Positions 53,171 to 61,648 of a stretch of 64,000 nucleotides of DNA are shown here, one piece after another; position 1 is the first letter of the stretch; each line of letters begins with the position of its first letter. Source of the DNA: DAOUJH01 sp965116555 (GTDB taxonomy: Bacteria > Chloroflexota > Dehalococcoidia > Lucifugimonadales > QGNO01). The position numbers and the translations under genes were made by a program. The notes under the pieces were generated by a model that saw nothing but the letters and a program-made list of their open reading frames with translations, ran no database searches and was not told where the DNA came from. The DNA is taken from the NCBI GenBank assembly GCA_965116555.1, contig OZ220698.1, positions 1,674,001 through 1,738,000 on the forward strand, in the 5' to 3' direction.

Positions 53171-53210
53171 CTCCCTTCGACTATGCTCATGGTGAGCTTG
53201 TCGAACCATA
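53171..53210. repeat. Palindromic repeat between the atp and sugar operons
   Basis: CTTCGAC...GCTCA-TGG-TGAGC...GTCGAA(C) is a two-part palindrome (53176-53205). The same gap carries GCCCGCTTGCC-type words like those at 26.3 kb. It belongs to the dispersed intergenic repeats of this genome. Confidence 0.6.
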
Positions 53211-53280
53211 TGAGCGGAGACGGGATTACCCTTATGCCCGCTTGCCCGCCGTTCACGTAGAAGATAAGGTTCTACCCGTT

Positions 53281-54729
53281 ATGAAGACCATCGGCCTTGA
53301 CTTTGGTACTGAAAGCGTACGCGGGGTTCTGGTGGACGTGGAGAGCGGCGAAGAGATATCCACAGCCGTCTCGGAGTACGAACACGGCGTCATCGATGGC
53401 AAGTACCATGACCCGGACGACTACCTTAACTCCATGGACTCCGTCCTCAGAGAGCTTGGCCCTTCGGACGCTATAGGCGTAGATGCCACGGCCTGCAGCG
53501 TCCTGCCCTGCAAGGCGGACGGGACGCCGCTTTCCCGCCTATCGGACGACCCTCTCTCATTGGTGAAGATCTGGAAGAACCACGACGCTCAGCCCCAGGC
53601 CGACCGCTTGAACGAGCTGGCGTTGCAGCGCGACGAACCGTGGCTTCCCCGCTACGGGCGCGTATCCAGCGAGTGGTTCTTCCCCAAGGTCTTGCACACG
53701 CTGGAAGAAGCCCCCGCCGTCTACCAACAAGCCGACAGGTTCATTGAGAAGGCGGACTGGATTGTCTGGCAGCTCACCGGCAGGGAGACCAGGAACGCCT
53801 GCGCCGCCGGGTACAAAGCCATGTGGCACAAGCGAGACGGCTTCCCATCCGATAGCTTCTTTGAATCGCTTCACCCGTCTCTGGCGGGCGTTGTATGGGA
53901 GAAGACCGGCTCGAACATACTGCCGGTGGGCGCGCCCGCTGGACGGGCCGGTAAGTACGGAGACGCCTTGGTGGCGGTGGGCACCGTGGACGCCCACGCC
54001 GCCGTGCCCGCGGCCGGAATCACGGAGCCGGGCGCAATGCTGCTTGTCATGGGCACCAGCCTCTGCCATTTGACCCTGGCCAGTGAAGAGGTGCAGGTCA
54101 TTGGAATGTGCGGAGCGGTGGAAGACGGCATCCTCCCCGGGTACTTTGGCTACGAATCGGGCCAGGCGGCGGTAGGCGATATGTTCGCCTGGTTCTCGCA
54201 GCAGTTCAACCTTCCCCACAGAGGCTCAGACGAACCTAGCTTCCTGGTGGCCCTCGACTGGTGGAACGGCAGCAGGGAGCTGCAAAGGGCTGACCTCAGC
54301 GGCGTGCTGGTGGGTCTCACCCTGGACACCACGCCGGAGGAGATATACCGGGCGCTGGTTGAATCGGCGGCCTTTGGGACAAGACGAATCATCGAGTCCT
54401 ATGAAGCGGCAGGGCTTCCCATAGCCGAGCTGAGGGCCTCCGGGGGAATCTCTGAACAAAACCCGTTCATCATGCAGCTATTCGCAGACGTGACGGGAAG
54501 GAGAATACGGATAGCCAGGACCAGCCAGGCATCGGCGGTGGGCAGCGCTATGCTGGCCGCGATGGCGGCGGGAGCCTCGCCTCACAACATGGGCGGCGTG
54601 GGCCGGCAGGAATACCTGCCCGATTCCACCACCAAGAAGCGCTACGACGAGCTTTATTCCATATACACCGACCTCCACGAAAAGTTCAGCGACGGTGTCA
54701 TCATGGCGAAGCTAAAGGAGGGCAGTTGA
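53281..54729 (+). CDS. FGGY-family carbohydrate kinase (ribulokinase-like)
   Basis: 482 residues from ATG 53281. The ATPase/sugar-kinase fold of the FGGY family: IGLDFGTESVRGVLVD and VVSEYEHGV, then WLPRYGRVSSEWFFPK, GTVDAHAAVPAAGI and GTSLCHLTL, ending with LRASGGISEQNPFIMQ. The FGTESVRG start and FGGY blocks resemble L-ribulokinase (AraB). It phosphorylates a ketose; with the isomerase-like and ThuA-like genes it forms one operon. Confidence 0.85.
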   Translation: MKTIGLDFGTESVRGVLVDVESGEEISTAVSEYEHGVIDGKYHDPDDYLNSMDSVLRELGPSDAIGVDATACSVLPCKADGTPLSRLSDDPLSLVKIWKNHDAQPQADRLNELALQRDEPWLPRYGRVSSEWFFPKVLHTLEEAPAVYQQADRFIEKADWIVWQLTGRETRNACAAGYKAMWHKRDGFPSDSFFESLHPSLAGVVWEKTGSNILPVGAPAGRAGKYGDALVAVGTVDAHAAVPAAGITEPGAMLLVMGTSLCHLTLASEEVQVIGMCGAVEDGILPGYFGYESGQAAVGDMFAWFSQQFNLPHRGSDEPSFLVALDWWNGSRELQRADLSGVLVGLTLDTTPEEIYRALVESAAFGTRRIIESYEAAGLPIAELRASGGISEQNPFIMQLFADVTGRRIRIARTSQASAVGSAMLAAMAAGASPHNMGGVGRQEYLPDSTTKKRYDELYSIYTDLHEKFSDGVIMAKLKEGS

Positions 54730-54733
54730 CACC

Positions 54734-56263
54734 ATGAAACAGAGAATCGCTCTATTCTGGCCCGGGGACTACAGGGACAAGCCCAACGAATGGGCGCTTC
54801 CCGGCGTGGAAGAGGCCACCGCACAGCTTGAGAAAGCCCTGGAAAAGCTGGGCTACTCTCCCTACCGTGTGGAGGGGTTCATAAGCAGACCGCATCAGTC
54901 CATAGAGAAGCTGGGCCCCATAGACGACCCTATAATCGGTGTCTGCACCCACTGGTTGTACGGCCCTCACACCACCGATGGCGTTGTGGGCAAGAACACT
55001 CCCCTGCTGCTGGCAAGCAATTTCTCCGGCCAGTGGCCGGGGCTGGTTGGCCTGCTGAACACCGGCGCCTGCCTGGAAAGCGTTGACCGGCAATTCTCCA
55101 GAGTCTGGACGGACGCCCAGGACTGGACCGCCGATGAACAGTTCATGTCCAGGCTGGAAGAGTGGTGCTCCAGCGGAGCTATCGCCTACTCTGAAGACGA
55201 GCTCTCATATCAGACCGGCGTCTCCCCCGGCGCCGAGGCCATCGCCAAGACCGTTGAGCAGGGTATACGGGACAGGCGGGTGCTGGCCCTGATGCTCGGC
55301 GACACCTCAATGGGCATGATCAACGGCTACTTCGGACCGCGTCTGCTCAATCCCATCGGGTTCACCGAGCACAAAGTCGACCAAGCCTGGATTATAGACC
55401 GTGGCAGGAGCATCTCCGACAAGCGAATAGAGGACGCCTACCGGTTCGTCAGGAGCAACGGGGTCACCTTCCACTACGGAATAGAAGGCGCGGAGGACTT
55501 CGACGAAAACGCCACCAGGGAGCAGCTGCGCGACTACCTGACCGTCCTGGACATGATCGACGAGTTCAAGGCGGACTGTCTGGGCTGGCAGTACCAGCTA
55601 GGTCTCCTCAACCTCCGTCCACCGTCCGACTTCGCGGAGGGGCTGCTGAATTCGGTATGCAGGCCGGAGTCCAACGGAGACACCGTTGCCACTGCCACCG
55701 AGGCCGACCAGGGCAACCTTGTGGCAATGGAGATGATGAAGCGCCTTCTCAAAGCCAAGGGTCTGCACCAGTCCGTTCTGTTCCACGACGTCCGCTGGGG
55801 CGCGGAGTACGAAGGGCGGTTCATCTGGGTGCTGTTGAACTCGGGCTCCTCCGGGGCATACGCCTTCAACCACGACCCGGATACGTTGAGAGGAGTCCAC
55901 TCCTACAGGCAGCCGTCGGGATACTTCCCCACCCCCGGCGGCACCTTCGCCGGAGAGAGCCTGCCCGGCGATATAACCTGGTCTCGCGCCTATCTCAAGG
56001 ACGGCAAGCTCTGGATGGATATCGGCAGAGGAGAGGTGGTGAAGCTGCCGGAACAGGTGCGCGACGAATGGTGGAACGGCACCACCAGGGAGTGGCCGTT
56101 CATGGCAACCGACATGGGCATCAGCCGGGAAACCCTCATGGCGCACTATCTGAGCAACCACGTTGCCGTAGCCTACGGCGACATATTCCAGGAGATGGCG
56201 GCATTGAGCCAGGCGCTTGGCTTTCAGGTCAGGATACTCGGCAAGGCAGAGGAGGGAGCATGA
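54734..56263 (+). CDS. L-fucose/L-arabinose isomerase-like protein
   Basis: 509 residues. Domain organisation and motifs such as LASNFSGQWPGLVGLLNTGACL, DTSMGMINGYFGPRLLNPIGF and the ATEADQGN glutamate/aspartate pair recall the FucI/AraA isomerase superfamily, which interconverts aldoses and ketoses with Mn2+. The second cistron, 4 bp after the kinase gene. Sugar unknown; with a ribulokinase-like kinase next to it an aldopentose or 6-deoxysugar is possible. Confidence 0.72.
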   Translation: MKQRIALFWPGDYRDKPNEWALPGVEEATAQLEKALEKLGYSPYRVEGFISRPHQSIEKLGPIDDPIIGVCTHWLYGPHTTDGVVGKNTPLLLASNFSGQWPGLVGLLNTGACLESVDRQFSRVWTDAQDWTADEQFMSRLEEWCSSGAIAYSEDELSYQTGVSPGAEAIAKTVEQGIRDRRVLALMLGDTSMGMINGYFGPRLLNPIGFTEHKVDQAWIIDRGRSISDKRIEDAYRFVRSNGVTFHYGIEGAEDFDENATREQLRDYLTVLDMIDEFKADCLGWQYQLGLLNLRPPSDFAEGLLNSVCRPESNGDTVATATEADQGNLVAMEMMKRLLKAKGLHQSVLFHDVRWGAEYEGRFIWVLLNSGSSGAYAFNHDPDTLRGVHSYRQPSGYFPTPGGTFAGESLPGDITWSRAYLKDGKLWMDIGRGEVVKLPEQVRDEWWNGTTREWPFMATDMGISRETLMAHYLSNHVAVAYGDIFQEMAALSQALGFQVRILGKAEEGA

Positions 56264-57003
56264 GGATTCTAGTCGCAGGCGAATCATGGGTTACGCACAC
56301 CGTCCACATCAAGGGTTTCGATAGCTTTGTCACAAACGGCTACGAAGAAGGCGTGGGCTGGTTGAAGGCCGCTCTGGAGAAAGCGGGGCACGACGTGCAC
56401 CACATGCCCAATCACCTGGTGGCGACCGATTTCCCGTCCACGGTGGAGTCCCTGCGCCAGTACGAGGTGGTGATGCTCAGCGACTGTGGCAGCAACACAC
56501 TGCTTCACCATCCCGATTCGTTCATCAAGTCTCAGAAGACTCCCAACCGCCTCCATGCCATACGCGACTATGTATCCGGCGGGGGAGCCATAGTCATGAT
56601 AGGCGGCTATATGACGTTCCAGGGCATCGACGGCAGAGCCAGGTATCACGGCACGCCGGTGGAAGAAGCGCTGCCCGTGACCATAGGCCAGGTGGATGAC
56701 CGCGTCGAGATCCCTGAAGGCGTCGTTCCCCTGGTGACCAACTCCGAACACCCCGTCCTTAGCGGCATCGACGGCGAGTGGCCCGCCTTCTTGGGCTACA
56801 ACAGGGTTGCCGCCCGTCCGGACGCTGATGTCCTGGCAACCGCCGGCGACGACCCGTTTCTCGTCGTCTGGCAGTACGGCAAAGGACGGTCTGCCGCCTT
56901 CGCTTCCGACTGCGGGCCGCACTGGGGCCCGGAGGAGTACCTGAACTGGCGCCACCACGACCGGCTATGGGCACAGCTGGTCGCCTGGCTGGCCAAAGGA
57001 TAG
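56260..57003 (+). CDS. ThuA-like/DUF1355 glutamine-amidotransferase-fold protein
   Basis: 247 residues from ATG 56260, overlapping the isomerase stop. An amidotransferase-like fold with VVMLSDCGSNTLL (possible nucleophile elbow with Cys), RDYVSGGGAIVMIGGYMTFQGIDGRARY and FASDCGPHWGP. Proteins of this kind sit in sugar catabolic operons, but their reaction is uncertain. Confidence 0.75.
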   Translation: MRILVAGESWVTHTVHIKGFDSFVTNGYEEGVGWLKAALEKAGHDVHHMPNHLVATDFPSTVESLRQYEVVMLSDCGSNTLLHHPDSFIKSQKTPNRLHAIRDYVSGGGAIVMIGGYMTFQGIDGRARYHGTPVEEALPVTIGQVDDRVEIPEGVVPLVTNSEHPVLSGIDGEWPAFLGYNRVAARPDADVLATAGDDPFLVVWQYGKGRSAAFASDCGPHWGPEEYLNWRHHDRLWAQLVAWLAKG

Positions 57004-57273
57004 GGACTACCCCCACCGTCATACCCGCACAGCTTACGCGCCTCCGTCTTGCCCGCGCAGGCGGGCATCCAGGGGCGGCGGTGTGGGCTCCCGTCTACAC
57101 TGGAGCGACGGTTTGGGATGCTTCGTCGGCGGGGGTGGTCCTAGTGCGGACGGGGTTCAACCGACTCCTCAGCATGACAGCGCCTCCGTCTCCCCCCTGG
57201 GTTCCCGTCTTCACGGGAACGACGGTTATTACGTCATGCCCGTGGCCCTACCCGTCTTGCCCGCAAACCGAGA
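57004..57273. repeat. REP-like palindromes between sugar operon and moaE
   Basis: Palindromes TGCCCGC-GCAG-GCGGGCA (57050-57067) followed by TCCAGGGG, and CCCCTGGG-TTCCCGT-CTTC-ACGGGAA (57194-57219), are further members of the dispersed family. No gene seen. Confidence 0.75.
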
Positions 57274-57699
57274 CTAGCCTGAGGCGGTCTGGCCTTCCAT
57301 GCCTACCCATACCTCGCCGCCCTCAAAGACCTCTTTCTTCCAGATGGGCACGTTCTCTTTGATGCGGTTTACCACGTACTGGCACGCCGAGAATGCCTCG
57401 GCGCGGTGCGGCGAGGCCGTTGCCACCACCAGGCTGACTTCGCCCACCTCCATACGCCCCAGGCGGTGCGCAATTGATACTTCGGTGTCGTCCCAGCGCT
57501 CGACCACCTCACCGGCGATGCGGGCCAGCATCTTCTCGGCCATCTCTTCGTAGGCTTCGTATTCAAGGTGAAGAACGCGCTTGCCGCCCGTGTGGTTGCG
57601 CACCGTTCCCAGGAAGGTGACCACGCCGCCCTTGTCAGGCGCGCGCACCGTGGCCGTTATCTCATCGGGGTCCAAGACGTCCCGGCTAATCCTGATCAC
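57274..57699 (-). CDS. moaE: Molybdopterin synthase catalytic subunit
   Basis: 141 residues from GTG 57699 overlapping the moaD stop (GTGA). GGVVTFLGTVRNHTGGKRVLHLEYEAYEEMAEK, IAHRLGRMEVGEVSLVVATASPHR and KENVPIWKKEVFEGGEVWV are the conserved MoaE blocks, including the thiocarboxylate-accepting lysines. It transfers sulfur to precursor Z to make molybdopterin. It may supply the Mo-enzyme at 30287. Confidence 0.95.
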   Translation of the reverse strand: MIRISRDVLDPDEITATVRAPDKGGVVTFLGTVRNHTGGKRVLHLEYEAYEEMAEKMLARIAGEVVERWDDTEVSIAHRLGRMEVGEVSLVVATASPHRAEAFSACQYVVNRIKENVPIWKKEVFEGGEVWVGMEGQTASG

Positions 57700-57947
57700 A
57701 AACCACCTCCGCTGACCGGCGGTATGAAGGCTATTTCGTCGCCCTCCTGGATGGGGTGGTCTTCGGAAACGTACTCGGCGTTGACCGCTATCATAATGGG
57801 AACGCCGCTCTTGGTCATGCCTGCGTAACGCCTATCCAGCTCTCTCACCACGTGCGCCACCGTGGCCGTCTCCGGCAGGTCCAACTCAATTTCCGATTCG
57901 CCTGCCATCTCTCTGAGAGCGGCAAACAACTTGACTCGCGCTTTCAT
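57696..57947 (-). CDS. moaD: Molybdopterin synthase sulfur carrier MoaD
   Basis: 83 residues from ATG 57947 (MKARVKLFAALREMAG), ubiquitin fold. The protein ends PPVSGGGL: one glycine-leucine beyond the canonical double-glycine end that is adenylated and thiocarboxylated. Processing or an alternative C-terminus is required for the usual chemistry. Coupled to moaE by a GTGA overlap. Confidence 0.85.
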   Translation of the reverse strand: MKARVKLFAALREMAGESEIELDLPETATVAHVVRELDRRYAGMTKSGVPIMIAVNAEYVSEDHPIQEGDEIAFIPPVSGGGL

Positions 57948-58005
57948 CCTGCTGCGTATTATAGCTTGGACGAAGGCGCTCTTCACGCGCTAAATGGGCG
58001 AAGGA

Positions 58006-58857
58006 TCAGTAATCGACCGCGAGGCTGCGATCGACCCTCGGCGTCCTCCACACATTCTTCCATACGGCCGCTACTGCGAAGGCGGCTGTCGCAACCAGGG
58101 CCATGGCAGGCCCGGAGGGCAGGTCAACGTGGAAGGACAGGTACAGACCGACGACTGCCGAGACGGCGCCTATCAGCGCGCCAATTATCATGACCTCTAC
58201 GAACCTCTTGACGAGCAGGTACGCCGCTGCCGCGGGGGTTATCAGCATTGCCATGACCAGGACTATCCCCGCCGCCTGAATGCCAATCACGATAACGAGG
58301 GCGAGGAGGGCAAGAAGCACGTATTCCACCAGTCCCGTCTTGATCCCAATCACCTTTGCCCCCACAGGGTCGAAGGTGGTGTATATAAGCTGACGGTGGA
58401 ACGCATAGAGCCCCACCAGCACTACCGCGGCCAACGCCAGCGAAACGTAAACGTCCGTCCGAGATACGCCAAGCACCTGGCCAAGCAGTAAATCCTCGAT
58501 GTTGACGTTGATGTTGTCGGCGCTGGAGAGCATTACCAAGCCCAGGGCAAACATGCCGGCAAAGATGATGCCTATGGACGTGTCCTCGCTGACACCCGTG
58601 CGACGTGCCACGGAACCCATGGATAGAGCGACTATGATTCCCGTGGGAACCGCTGCATAGAACGGGCTGATTCCCAACAGGAACGCGACAACCATGCCGG
58701 GCAGCACGGAGTGCGCCAGCGCATCGCCCATGAAGGCGCGTCCCCGCGTAATGACGTATGCGCCTAAAACCGGACACATCACGCCGACGAGCACGGACAC
58801 GATCAGGGCCCGCACCATGAAGCTGTATTGGAACGGCTCAATGATGTAGTCAATCAT
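58006..58857 (-). CDS. Metal ABC transporter permease (ZnuB/MntB family)
   Basis: 283 residues, about eight helices; VLGAYVITRGRAFMGDALAHSVLPGMV and EDTSIGIIFAGMFALGLVM are typical of the Zn/Mn permease family. Its start overlaps the ATPase stop (ATGA). Together they import Zn2+, Mn2+ or Fe2+; the metal is unresolved. Confidence 0.88.
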   Translation of the reverse strand: MIDYIIEPFQYSFMVRALIVSVLVGVMCPVLGAYVITRGRAFMGDALAHSVLPGMVVAFLLGISPFYAAVPTGIIVALSMGSVARRTGVSEDTSIGIIFAGMFALGLVMLSSADNINVNIEDLLLGQVLGVSRTDVYVSLALAAVVLVGLYAFHRQLIYTTFDPVGAKVIGIKTGLVEYVLLALLALVIVIGIQAAGIVLVMAMLITPAAAAYLLVKRFVEVMIIGALIGAVSAVVGLYLSFHVDLPSGPAMALVATAAFAVAAVWKNVWRTPRVDRSLAVDY

Positions 58858-59618
58858 CAGGCGCTCCTACCGGGACCGAAGTGGTTGGGATCGAATTCGA
58901 TTCCGTGGGACCCGTACATCTCTTCCATCACTTCCGGGGTGAACGCGTCCTCCGGAGGGCCGCAGGCGCATACGTGGTGGTTGATGCACAGGACCTGGTC
59001 GAACCGTTCCGCCAGATTGGTAAGGTCATGCGTGGCGAGGAGAACGACCCTTCCCTCGTCGCGCAGGGACTGGAGCACCTTTACAATCTCCTCCTGAGCG
59101 CCCACGTCAACGCCGCTGAACGCCTCGTCCAGCAGAATCACGCTGGCCTCCTGGGCCAGGGCGCGCGCTATGAAGACCCTCTGGCGCTGGCCGCCGGACA
59201 GCTCGGTTATGAGCGACGAGCGCTGTTCCCATAGTCCTACCCGCCCCAGACAGGACCGGACCATCTCTTTCTCTCTCTTGCCGGGCCGCCTGAACAGTCC
59301 AACGTTGCAACAGCCCATGGTCACCACGTCCTGAACGGTGGCGGGGAAAATCCAGTTGATGGCGGCGCGTTGAGGGACGTACGCCAGCGCGCCCCGCGGA
59401 GTTGCCGCGCCTTTCATCGTCACCCTGCCCTCTGTTGTCTGCAAGACCCCCGCAATAACGTCGAACAGGGTGCTCTTGCCCGCGCCGTTGGGGCCCAAGA
59501 CGCCCATCAGCGTGCCCGGCTTCACGTCGAAAGTAACGTCGGTCAACGCCTTGTGACCGCCGCGCACCACGGTTACGTCTTCGACGGCTATTTCCGGATC
59601 GAAGGTCATCATCGCCAA
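58857..59618 (-). CDS. Metal ABC transporter ATP-binding protein (ZnuC/MntA family)
   Basis: 253 residues. Walker A GPNGAGKST, signature LSGGQRQRVFIARALAQ, Walker B ILLDEAFSGVD, H-loop LLATHDL. TTG 59618 has GGAGGTAAGAAG upstream; ATGs at 59612 and 59609 are alternatives. No solute-binding protein gene is adjacent. It is headed by a palindromic operator. Confidence 0.88.
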   Translation of the reverse strand: MAMMTFDPEIAVEDVTVVRGGHKALTDVTFDVKPGTLMGVLGPNGAGKSTLFDVIAGVLQTTEGRVTMKGAATPRGALAYVPQRAAINWIFPATVQDVVTMGCCNVGLFRRPGKREKEMVRSCLGRVGLWEQRSSLITELSGGQRQRVFIARALAQEASVILLDEAFSGVDVGAQEEIVKVLQSLRDEGRVVLLATHDLTNLAERFDQVLCINHHVCACGPPEDAFTPEVMEEMYGSHGIEFDPNHFGPGRSA

Positions 59619-59654
59619 CTTCTTACCTCCAGCCTTAGCCTCTCACACTTGGTT

Positions 59655-59721
59655 ATCATGATACTTAGTATCAATGAGCACGCCGAAACTAAAATTATCA
59701 CTCTCCTTTGGAGAAAGTCAA
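59655..59721 (-). promoter_or_regulatory. Promoter and metalloregulator-type operator of the ABC transporter
   Basis: TGATAC-TTA-GTATCA (59659-59673), with an overlapping TATCATGATA palindrome (59655-59664), makes three TATCA/TGATA half-sites about 40 bp ahead of the start. Upstream on the minus strand is -35 TTGACT (59721-59716), a 16-nt spacer and -10 GATAAT (59699-59694). The half-sites would lie just downstream of the transcription start, a repressing position. The regulator is not identified. Confidence 0.55.
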
Positions 59722-59743
59722 TAAAAGCTCAAGCCATCGGAGA

Positions 59744-59956
59744 TCAACTTGGATCCGGCTCTTGTGGAACCGCCGCCGCTGTGTGTTCCCTGATCCTGCG
59801 GTTCAAGACGCTCCGCTCCAGCAGCACCCTTCTATTGCATTCCAGGCACCTCAGCCCAATGTCCGCGCCAAGCCTGACCACCCTCCACTGGTAGCTGCCG
59901 CAGGGATGGGGTTTCTTCAGCCTCAATATGTCGTTTAGATGGTATTCCCTTACCAT
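59744..59956 (-). CDS. DUF951 protein
   Basis: 70 residues from ATG 59956. YHLNDILRLKKPHPCGSYQWRVVRLGADIGLRCLECNRRVLL is the DUF951 core, with KKPHPCGS and GLRCLECNR cysteines. A family of small basic proteins of unknown role, common in Firmicutes and Chloroflexi. It overlaps the end of pyrF by 7 bp. Confidence 0.9.
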   Translation of the reverse strand: MVREYHLNDILRLKKPHPCGSYQWRVVRLGADIGLRCLECNRRVLLERSVLNRRIREHTAAAVPQEPDPS

Positions 59957-60789
59957 GCAGCATCCACAGAGGCCAGAACCGCGTTGATGGCGTCTCGCAG
60001 GTCGGCGGTTGCCTTCCTTGCCGCTTCGGCAAAATCCTCTCCCCGCGAAGCGTATGTGATGCCCCGCGACGAGTTGACCAGGATGCGCCTGCCCTGGGCC
60101 GTGACGCCGTTCCTCACCGCTTCCTCCAACGCCCCCTCCTGAGGACCTATGCCGGGGATTAGAAACGGCATGTCGGGGCAGAGGGCCCGCACTTCTCGTA
60201 TCTGCTCCGGGTACGTTGCTCCCAAGACCAGTCCGGCGTTCCCATGCCGGTCCCATTCCCCGACCTGCAGCGCCACCTGCTGATACAGAGGCCTTGCGCT
60301 GTCCGCGCCCGGCGAAACAACCAGGTCCTGAAGGTCGACGGCGCCGGGGTTGGATGAACGGCACAGGACGAAAACACCCCTGTCCGAATACTCCAGGAAA
60401 GGCTCCACACCGTCCCTGCCGCAGTAGGCGTTTATCGTGACCGCGTCGAACCCCCAGTATTCGAACATCCCTTTGGCGTAGGCCGTGGCAGTGTTCCCAA
60501 TATCGCCCCGTTTGCCATCGCCCAGCAGTATTACGCCGGGAGCCACGTCGCGTATGTGCTGAACCGTGCTCTCCAAAGCGTTCCAGCCGTCGAGACCCAG
60601 GGCCTCATAGAAGGCGAGGTTGGGCTTGTACGCGCCGACCAGGTCGTGAGTAGCGTCCACTATCGCCCTGTTGAACGCGGCAACGTCCTTTAGGGGCATC
60701 ATGGTTGGGTCGGGATCAAGGCCCACGCACACAAGGCTTCTGCTAGCTTCGCAAGCGGAGTCCAGTCTTTGGGCAAAGGTGGTCGACAT
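59950..60789 (-). CDS. pyrF: Orotidine 5'-phosphate decarboxylase (type 2)
   Basis: 279 residues from ATG 60789 (GGAGA upstream; an ATG at 60792 is the alternative). The catalytic DGKRGDIGNTATAYAKGM motif is intact, and the long form with CVGLDPDP start is the mycobacterial-type PyrF. Makes UMP in the last step of pyrimidine synthesis; carB lies nearby at the right edge. Confidence 0.95.
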   Translation of the reverse strand: MSTTFAQRLDSACEASRSLVCVGLDPDPTMMPLKDVAAFNRAIVDATHDLVGAYKPNLAFYEALGLDGWNALESTVQHIRDVAPGVILLGDGKRGDIGNTATAYAKGMFEYWGFDAVTINAYCGRDGVEPFLEYSDRGVFVLCRSSNPGAVDLQDLVVSPGADSARPLYQQVALQVGEWDRHGNAGLVLGATYPEQIREVRALCPDMPFLIPGIGPQEGALEEAVRNGVTAQGRRILVNSSRGITYASRGEDFAEAARKATADLRDAINAVLASVDAAW

Positions 60790-60919
60790 CATCGTCTCCT
60801 GGTAGTGTAATCTTACCGTCAACTGGCCGCAATGCTATCCCTGTTGAGCATGCTGAAACAAGGGATAGAGGCATGTATTTACCAGTGCGCTGGAATCAGA
60901 AAGACCGCCCTCACACGAT

Positions 60920-61648
60920 ATGAAAACAGAGTTCACTGCGCCAACCCCCACCGGTAAGAAGCTGTTGCGCATATTCAACCGCCTCTACAGCGAGTACGGC
61001 CCCCAGCACTGGTGGCCCGGCGACGGCCCGTTTGAGACGATTGTTGGCGCCATCCTGACCCAGAACGTATCGTGGAACAACGCGGCGCGCGCCATCGACC
61101 GTCTCAAGCAAGAGGGCATCTTGTGCCCAGCAGGGCTGCGGGAGATCCCCATTGAAGAGCTGGCTGGCCTTATCAAGTCCAGCGGCTACTTCAACGTCAA
61201 GGCAAAGAAGCTCAAGGTCTTCGCGGAGCACCTTGGCAAGAACTACGGAGACAACCTGGAAGCGATGCTCCGTCAGGAGCCTGATACGTTGCGCCGCGAG
61301 CTCCTCTCCATATACGGCATCGGTGAGGAGACCGCGGACGACATTGTTCTGTACGCAGCAGGCTGGCCCGTCTTTGTCATAGACGCCTACACACGGCGCA
61401 TACTGGAACGACTCGGTCTTGTCTGCGAAGGGAAGAAATACGCCGAACTTCAGGCCTTCTTCCACAGCCACTTGCCCAGAGACACCCGGCTATTCAACGA
61501 ATACCACGCCCTGCTGGACCACCACGCAGGCGTCATCTGCGTACGCCGCGACCCGCGTTGCGTCGACTGCTCCCTGCTGGATCTGTGCCCCACTGGGAAG
61601 AAGAACGCAAAGCAACTCTCGCCGCGGGGCAACGCGGCAAAGAACTAG
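60920..61648 (+). CDS. Endonuclease III-like DNA glycosylase with [4Fe-4S] cluster
   Basis: 242 residues. Helix-hairpin-helix-GPD module with YGIGEETADDIVLYAAGWPVFVIDAYTRRIL (Asp in VIDAYT is catalytic) and a C-terminal iron-sulfur loop C-x8-C-x2-C-x5-C in CVRRDPRCVDCSLLDLC. The catalytic Lys of endonuclease III is replaced in the HhH (GEETAD), as in the MutY/OGG-like monofunctional glycosylases, so it is likely a base-excision repair enzyme of uncertain specificity. The gene is convergent with the neighbouring fusion gene by 4 bp. Confidence 0.85.
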   Translation: MKTEFTAPTPTGKKLLRIFNRLYSEYGPQHWWPGDGPFETIVGAILTQNVSWNNAARAIDRLKQEGILCPAGLREIPIEELAGLIKSSGYFNVKAKKLKVFAEHLGKNYGDNLEAMLRQEPDTLRRELLSIYGIGEETADDIVLYAAGWPVFVIDAYTRRILERLGLVCEGKKYAELQAFFHSHLPRDTRLFNEYHALLDHHAGVICVRRDPRCVDCSLLDLCPTGKKNAKQLSPRGNAAKN

